This document shows positions 57,851 through 64,000 of a stretch of DNA of 64,000 bases, one piece after another. Position numbers and translations under genes: made by a program. Under the pieces are notes generated by a model. The model worked only from the letters and a program-made list of their open reading frames with translations. It did no database searches and was not told where the DNA came from. The first letter of the stretch is position 1. Each line of letters starts with the position of its first letter. This stretch comes from Otatea glauca (taxonomy: Eukaryota; Streptophyta; Magnoliopsida; Poales; Poaceae): contig CM070721.1 of the NCBI GenBank assembly GCA_036346275.1, positions 5,716,452-5,780,451 on the forward strand. The letters are read 5' to 3'.

Positions 57851-58335
57851 TTCAAGGGAGAAAAATAGGGAGGGGAGAGAGAGAGGGGGAGAGAGAGGGA
57901 GAAAAGAGAGCGAATTGCGCGAAAATTTTGTAAATAATAAATCCAGTTAATGATAATTCGTGTAGTTAACCGTAGGGTCAATAAATGGGAAAAATTATAT
58001 TTGTGCGTGATAATTGAAGTATGATTTTTGTCGGTTTATTAACGTAGTGCTTCACAAAATTATTTGTCAGTTTATTATTTCTGGGAAAAAATGAAATTTC
58101 GTTGTTCGTCTTTCGATGTGCGCCAAATCTGACGACAAATAAAAATCAACATTGATATTTCAAACTGCCTCATGACTCGACATTGATACAATATAGATAC
58201 GTACCTTAGAATTCATAGAACTGAAGTACAACATACGTCCATACATGCCTCAGAGAATTGATAAAACTGGGATACAACACAAGTGAGAATACGATACATT
58301 CTATGGACATATTCATCGGTTGACAAAGATGAAAG

Positions 58336-59310
58336 TCATCTACTGGCGGTAGCGCTTGAGCGTCGAGGTGGAGGTGATATGAAATCGTCATCATCGTCAT
58401 GTGTATGGTTGGGAGCTAACCCGCCTCTAGTTCTGGTTGGACATCCTCTTCCATTGTTTCTTGAACGGCCTGCTGCGGAAGTGTTTGAACGTCGAGGTGG
58501 AGGTGACACGAAATCGTCATCATCTTCGTCATCGTCATCTGTATGGTTGGGAGCTAGCCCGCCTCTAGTGCTGGTTGATCGTCCTCTTCCATTGTTTTTT
58601 GAATGACCTGCTGTGCAAGTGCTTGACCGTCGAGGTGGAGGTGACACGAAATCATCATCGTCATCATCATTTGCAAAGTTAGGAGTGAGCCTCCCTCCAG
58701 TGGTGGTTGAATGTCCTCTTGAAATTGCTGCTGTAGCAGTACTGTGTCGATCTCTACCCCTGCAGCTGGATCCGCTTCTGCCTCTTCTGCTTGAACCGGG
58801 CATCACGCCACCGCCGAAGAGCATGTACATCGCTAAGAATTCTGAAATATCTTTGTTCAGCAACTCTTCATCCTCAGGGAATAACTAGCACACGAGCATG
58901 CAAAGTAGTGAATTATGTATAAATGGTAAAAAGATTAGTATGGTGAAAAATAAGGAATAACTAACCTTAATGTGCTCTGCATCGATCGGGCGACATCGGA
59001 TATCTGTAATATCTTCTAGAGAAACATGTAGTAGATGGGTGGTCGGCTAGTTCGCACACTCAAATACCTTTGACGCCACCATTGGAAGTGCGCCTTGGTC
59101 GTCGATGGTCGCAAGGTTCGAGCCGGTTGTCATGCTATGCCTCGTAATATCGGGCGCCACTCTTGCAATTTGGACAAGACACTTTACTCGGGATCTCCTC
59201 CTTGAATGGATCGTCCTTTCGACCACGTGTAACCTTCAGCGTGCAATTAAGAGCTCGTTGCTCATATCGGTGTCCACGAAAATGCTCGCTAGAGGATCCG
59301 ACCATGGTGA
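58336..59310 (-). CDS. Transposon-type protein fragment with repeated acidic/Arg modules
   Basis: Not a recognised family. The last exon 58884-58336 (182 aa) starts LFPEDEELLNKDISEFLAMY and then has three or more repeats of about 42 residues, each with RGGLAPN, a run of Asp, then DDFVSPPPRRS. A donor at 58966 (CACATTAAG, GTTAG) fits an upstream exon reading DITDIRCRPIDAEHIK. Further upstream (about 59300-59125) is a piece with TLKVTRGRKDDPF and VSCPNCKSGARYYEA ending in a stop, so the frame is broken or spliced. Surrounded by repeats; most likely a transposon gene remnant, but a host gene cannot be excluded. Confidence 0.45.
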
Positions 59311-59859
59311 AGAAGTGTGAGTGGACGCCTGCGGTTGTGTGCTTGCGGTTTGGCCTTTCATAGACTCGAAGCGGTGGTGTATGGACTACGTGTTGGAATG
59401 TAGGATTGAAACATATAGAGGATAGAAAACGCCGGAGTGTCTTTGTCTAGTCGAATTTGAAAAGGTAGTCGTGCGTGCAATGTTAGGACTGACAAAGCTA
59501 ATGGTAGCGTGTTGTTAAATCGGTCTGGCAAAAGTGATGATCTCGTGCTGTAAAATCGGGGTGAAATCGATTGAAGAGGGATGGAAATTATGCGGAACGC
59601 CTTTTGCGTATAACGTGGATGCGAGCACCCTACCAAGGTTCGAAACGCCTGTTCGTGGGGTGATGAAACGGTTATATACTACGAATCAGATTACGATAAA
59701 TAAAACACAACGCGATCATAGCACACTAAATGGTGTGAAATAGTAAATCGTACGTAAGGTAAGGAAGCACGAGACATTTATGTCATGACAACAAAATAAG
59801 GTACTACCCCTAACCACCCCCCTAAGCACCCCTACCCCTGCCAGGACCTCTCTTTGTCC

Positions 59860-60180
59860 TACGTGCTGAAGCCGGTGCATCGTCTAGAGGTCGTGTGTGA
59901 AGTCTTTGGGATGCTCGCTACCGCCCGTGTCGAGGGGTGAACCACGCACGGGCGGCGCCGCGGGCGGCAACGCTGCGGGAGGAGGTGCCGTAGTCCTGCT
60001 GCGTCATCTGCGTCGCTGGAGGAGGCTACGTCGACTGCGTCGCTGCAGGGAGCTGCGTGAACTGTGTACCGGTGAAGAACTGATCCGCCCAAGAGTACTG
60101 ATCAACGAAGTAGCCTCACGAGTGAGGCGACGAAGAGAACTGTACTCCAACCTGTGGGCAACCTGCAGTTAAGGTAGTAA
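59860..60180 (-). pseudogene. Low-complexity C-terminal remnant of a transposon-type protein
   Basis: On the - strand a broken frame reads GYFVDQYSWADQFFTGTQFT, then QLPAATQST and a Gln/Thr/Pro-rich part, then Arg/Gly-rich RRTKRGPGRGRGA before a stop. The composition is like the C-terminus of plant transposase-associated proteins. In-frame stops are present. It may belong with the fragment at 58336-59310. Confidence 0.35.
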
Positions 60181-60253
60181 CAGTAATCATAATCAGGTGG
60201 TACTGATACCAATGCCAACAATTGAATATTGCTTTACTAACCTGGCGTGGGGA

Positions 60254-62778
60254 TGAAAGTGCATCTAGTCAGTTATGTTATTTTGGTGATTAATGACAAA
60301 CACTCATAATGACAATCTATGCAATTAAGTAAATGCTTAACTTAGTGCTTAGCAAATGACAAACCTCTAATATGATTATATTGCTATGAGACTAACTTGT
60401 TATTGCCTAGTTGAGAATCAGTCTCATCTATTTAGAGGAAAATCAAGTGGGATGGTTAAGCAAAGATAAGGTATGCAATTTTGGTATCTATTCTATATTT
60501 GTTATTGCATTCCTTTCGTGCAAATGCATAGTGAACTCCAAGTAGCATGTTGATTTTATATATGCACATTGGTTCATGTCATATTTATTTGTGCATATAT
60601 ATTCATTTGAGTTCATTATGGTATGCATGTATTAACTAGAGTTAAACTTCATATTGCTATAGATTGACTTGGTGCATGCATGTTTTATTTGTATATATTC
60701 TTATGCAATTCTCTTAGTGAAGTTTATCTAGTGTTGGATCACATATTTACTCTTACTCCAAATATTATTTGCACATGTACAATTCGTGTATATTCTATCA
60801 TGTGCTTCATTTAAGTAAAGTATGTGATCCTTGCCATGATTTAATTGATTCATCATATTGGCAATTATCTCTCTAGTGCATATAGATCAATTACATATTC
60901 ATCATGATGTACTTAGTAGAGAACATTTCTTATGTCAAGTGTTTCCATTTTGTGTTGTGCTTCTTTTTATGAAACACTTGTTGTAATCAATTGCTCACAA
61001 ATATCAATTTGTTCATATCTATTGAGCTTTTGGGACTAATGTCTTTCATGAGTAGTTTGGAAAGAATTAGGTCCCGTCTGTGTATGATGACCAAGGTATC
61101 TTGGAGGATGATCATTAAGCTGAGGTCAACAAGACGGCGGTGTCACCAAGAGTTGAGGACTAAGTCAAGAGCGACTTGGCGTGGAGATCGTCAGAGAGGA
61201 TGATCAAGTCAAGGTTGATAGGACGAGAGTCTCATGAGGTGAATCGAGTCGAGTTGGACAAGGCGAAGATGTCATCAATTATATGGTGAAGGTCTTCATG
61301 CATGGACATCAAGAAAGAAGACGGCAAGTGACTATTTCTAGAATTATATTATCTTTTGATTTAATTTGAGTCTAAGGATTGCCGTACTATTAAGAGGGAT
61401 GCGATGTCGAATGACTTTTAGATGTGTCAAGTGCTCAGTGATCCATCCTTGTGAATCTTAGAAAGAGAGTGGTGTTGGTAGTGCCGGAAAGTGAGGGTTG
61501 TAGGTCTCTCTTGGATTCTTTGTGAAATCTGTATTTATCCTTTGAGTTTTGGTTAGTGAGACCTTGTTAGTTGTGTAGCCCTCGTTCTTAGCTTTTGATA
61601 GAGTACAAAATCACTGAAATCGAGTCCGGAGTGAAAAGTTATGCTCGTTTTAAATCGGCTGGCGGTGCAATCCGGAGTATCCGGATATTCAATCCGGACA
61701 TTCGGGTTGACACCTCGATGTCTGCTCTCGATCAATCCGAGTATCCGGGGTTTTTCAGAGTCTCGGGTTGTGGGCAGCTGTTTCCAACGCCTAGTTTTTT
61801 TGGGACCTCTATTTAAAGCCCCCTTCTTCCTCACTTCAAAGTGGCCGTTATCCCACTGATTAGAGGTGCTATACCCTTGTTCTTGAGCCCCCAAAACACC
61901 TCTTTACCCTTAGATCTAAGTGATCCCCTTGTGAGAAGGGTTGGGGAGAGTTTGAGTGAGGTGCTAGGTTGAGTGAGATTTGAGTTGATTGAGCACTTGA
62001 TTTCATCTCCAAGCTTGTTCTTCGTGAGCATTTGTTACTCTTGGAGGTTGAGGACTCCTAGACGGCTAGGAGGTCGCCTACGAGCCACCGGAGCTTTGTG
62101 TGGTTGGCCGTGGGAAGTTTGTGAAGGTCGGTTCCGCCTCCATAAGGGAAGGAATCAAAGGAGTGAAGACCGGCGAGTGCATTTGTGCAACACTGGGAGG
62201 AAGAGGGTTGAAAGAGACCCCGGCTCAAGTGTGACCGAGCCGCCTCAACGGAGACGTAGGATCCTCAAGGATCCGAACTTCGGTGAAAAATCATCGTCTC
62301 AAGTTTGCTTCTTACTCATGCTTTAGTATTTGATTTTGAATCTTGAAATTGCCCGATCTACTCTTTTGTTGTGTTTGGCTCCAGATCTACAATTTCCCCA
62401 GGTACCTGATAGCTTTTAGATCTTTTGTATTCAAGTAGATTGTTGAAAAATTGCGGGGATTTAAAATCTCATTTCGAGGTCTTAAATCCGGAGTATCCAA
62501 ACTTCTGAACCCGGATAGTCCGGACATTTCGGAGTATCCGGAGATAAGTCCCGGACACTCCGGCCTGAGTCCCTCGGATCCAATCCGGAGTTTCTGGACT
62601 CCAGAACCCGGACAGTCCGGATATTTCGGAGTATCCGGATAAAAATCCCGGACACTCCGGACTTAGATCATCGGGAGATTTTATTTAGCTGCAATATTTT
62701 TTATTCCGCTACATTTAGTTACAAAGTTTTTAATTCGCCTATTCACCCCCCCTCTAGGCGACATCCCCTGTCCTTTCA
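60254..62778 (+). mobile_element. 5' LTR of a SIRE/Maximus-like Copia retrotransposon
   Basis: 2525 bp from TGAAAGTGCATCTAGTC to CTGTCCTTTCA; the ends TGAAAG and CTTTCA are exact complements. TATA box CTATTTAAAGCCCC near 61809 fits transcription starting near 61840, so U3 is about 1.6 kb. The Met-tRNA primer site follows two bases later. The internal region and 3' LTR continue past the right edge, so the target duplication cannot be tested (left flank GGGGA). Confidence 0.88.
62483..62674 (+). repeat. Tandem repeat in the LTR (2 x about 97 bp) rich in TCCGGA
   Basis: Two units (about 62483-62579 and 62580-62674) share AATCCGGAGT, GAACCCGGA.AGTCCGGA, TTTCGGAGTATCCGGA and CCCGGACACTCCGG. The same motif family also appears once near 61667-61750. 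The palindrome TCCGGA recurs many times. Confidence 0.8.
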
Positions 62779-62780
62779 AT

Positions 62781-62792
62781 TGGTATCAGAGC
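62781..62792 (+). other. Primer-binding site (initiator Met-tRNA)
   Basis: TGGTATCAGAGC, exact complement of the 3' end of plant initiator Met-tRNA, two bases after the LTR end. Confidence 0.93.
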
Positions 62793-62836
62793 AAGGTCTC
62801 TCTTTTTATTAGACTTAACCGTCTAGAGAGTAAAGG

Positions 62837-64000
62837 ATGTCGACTAGAGGATTAGTGCATTCACATGATCCACTTGTGCTACATGGCACAAATTATGCTT
62901 CATGGAAATTAATTATGACTTCTCATTTTAAATCCATGAGCCCCCAAATATGGTGGATCGTAGATGTCGGCTTTTCCTCTCCATTGAATGAAGTTGCTCC
63001 AACTGAAGGAGAGAGGAAATGCCTACATCTCGACGCTCAAGCTACTAATGTTTTATTTTGTGTTGTGAGCGATGAAATCTTTGATAGAATATGCAATCTC
63101 AAGAGCGCTCATGAAATGTGGATAAAGCTTCAAGAACTATTTGAATCATCCACTTCTATTGAGGATTGCACTAAGGAAGAGATGTCGGGAGATGAAACAT
63201 CAAGCTCCACCTCAAGCTCAAGTGATAAAGAACCGACATCTCCATCAACCTCAACCTCCGCCTCAAGTGACGATGAAGATGCTCTTCCATCACAAATCCG
63301 TTGCTTCATGGCGAAAGGTAAGAATGAGGTAAGTGACGACGACGATGATAATGAGCTCACTTATAATGAACTTATGAATTTGCTAGAGGAGCTCAATAAA
63401 TGTCTTGGAAAGGAGAAAAAGAAATATAAAATTTTGAAGCTTGAACATGAATCACTTCAAAATGATTATAATATGAGAGGTGCTTCCATGCTTCTCTTTT
63501 TTACAGTTGCACAAATATTAAAGCATGAATAAAAGGTAGATGGTGATTACTTACCCCTTCGCTTACTTCAAGATTTGTGCAACTTGTATTAGGAGGGAAA
63601 GCATTGAAGCACTGCTCTTATAATATACTTCAAGAAAATCATGAATCCCTCTTTCTCAAAGAAATTCATAAGCCTAAGGTGGATATAGGAACCTCATGTG
63701 ATTTAATTGATGAAATGTCTTGCTTAAATGTTAATCCTAATATTTCATCAAAATTTGACATATCCACCTCTTGCAATGATTTACCTTGTTGCTCAAATTC
63801 AAATGTTTCCACTTCCTCTATGCATATTGAGACTAAGCTTGTAGAGGAAAACAATGAGCTCAAGACCAAAGTCATTAAATTAGAAAATGACTTGAGGAAG
63901 TGCGTAAAGGGAAAAGCCATCCTCGACGAGATCTTGAGCAATCCAAGGGCGCCTCAAGATAAGCGAGGACTCGGCTACATCTCCAAAAGGGAGACTAGCA
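62837..64000 (+). pseudogene. Gag of the SIRE-like Copia element, interrupted by a MITE
   Basis: Starts MSTRGLVHSHDPLVLHGTNY with the LxGxNYxxWK pattern of DUF4219 Copia gag proteins, then SAHEMWIKLQELFE. After that the usual UBN2 middle part appears to be missing: the frame passes straight to a Ser- and Asp-rich region. It continues with FMAKGKNEVSDDDDDNELTY and a coiled-coil-like KEKKKYKILKLEHESLQNDY. A 143-bp MITE (63475-63617) then adds a stop at 63530-63532. Beyond it the same frame resumes (if insert and one target copy are ignored) and runs to the window edge with ENNELKTKVIKLENDLRKC and DKRGLGYISKRET, typical of SIRE-type gag. Not functional as it stands. Confidence 0.82.
63475..63617. 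mobile_element. 143-bp hairpin MITE with 9-bp target duplication, copy 2
   Basis: GAGAGGTGCTTCCATGCTTC to GCATTGAAGCACTGCTC, with a perfect 9-bp duplication TTATAATAT (63466-63474 and 63618-63626). The arms pair over about 50 bp (TTGCACAAAT both sides). It is inserted in the gag frame of a Copia element, so this insertion is younger than that element. Confidence 0.92.

Noticed and set aside
62781..62792. tRNA-like sequence
   Set aside because: Only the 12-base primer-binding site; no tRNA fold. No tRNA gene was seen in the window.

Overview
The window is plant nuclear DNA from a grass, very probably rice (Oryza) or a close relative. The genes have many introns with GT..AG borders, GC-rich first exons and monocot-type proteins. 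The space between them is packed with rice-type transposons: Stowaway- and Tourist-like MITEs, a solo LTR with the BARE/Angela/RIRE1-type start, hAT and Mutator-type elements, and a SIRE-like Copia element. From memory, the rice CURLY LEAF gene (SDG711) is on chromosome 6, so this could be that locus. I could not check this.

Five host genes can be read. (1) The 3' part of a FAR1-RELATED SEQUENCE gene (+, cut by the left edge, ends at 2507). (2) A complete CURLY LEAF-type H3K27 methyltransferase gene (-, 22269 to 3976, 16 coding exons, 928 aa), tail to tail with gene 1. Its intron 4 is 10 kb of nested transposons and decayed copies of exon 4. (3) A one-exon NYN-domain protein with a C2H2 finger between the two halves of the fold (+, 29974-31191). 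(4) A one-exon DREB/ERF repressor with a DLNxxP EAR motif (+, 38128-38649). (5) A complete four-exon Aux/IAA gene (-, 49689 to 45206). Its second intron holds a 1.4-kb hAT element and a Helitron-like element, and another Helitron-like element sits in its last intron. No open-reading-frame view shows genes 2 and 5 whole; they were assembled from splice sites, codon phase and family motifs.

The rest is mainly mobile DNA with boundaries that can be read. There are two solo LTRs of one family (12390-13288 and 35451-36497, perfect 5-bp target duplications), a Copia-type solo LTR (41452-42910), a short LTR element with a Met-tRNA primer site (17192-18529), and a 5.5-kb hAT element with a broken transposase (51683-57219) plus its 1.4-kb relative. 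Three 490-bp elements have Helitron-like 3' ends. A 143-bp hairpin MITE with 9-bp target duplications occurs in two clean copies, one of them inside the gag gene of the SIRE-like element. That Copia element has a 2.5-kb 5' LTR and runs off the right edge.

The host genes do not form one pathway: they cover light signalling and transcription (FAR1 family), Polycomb silencing (CLF), auxin response (Aux/IAA), stress or repressor transcription (ERF) and a putative RNA nuclease (NYN). I found no tRNA, rRNA or CRISPR. I found no clearly new biochemical system. The most notable observations are the decayed exon-4 copies in CLF, the transposon-split Aux/IAA gene, and the related small mobile-element families.
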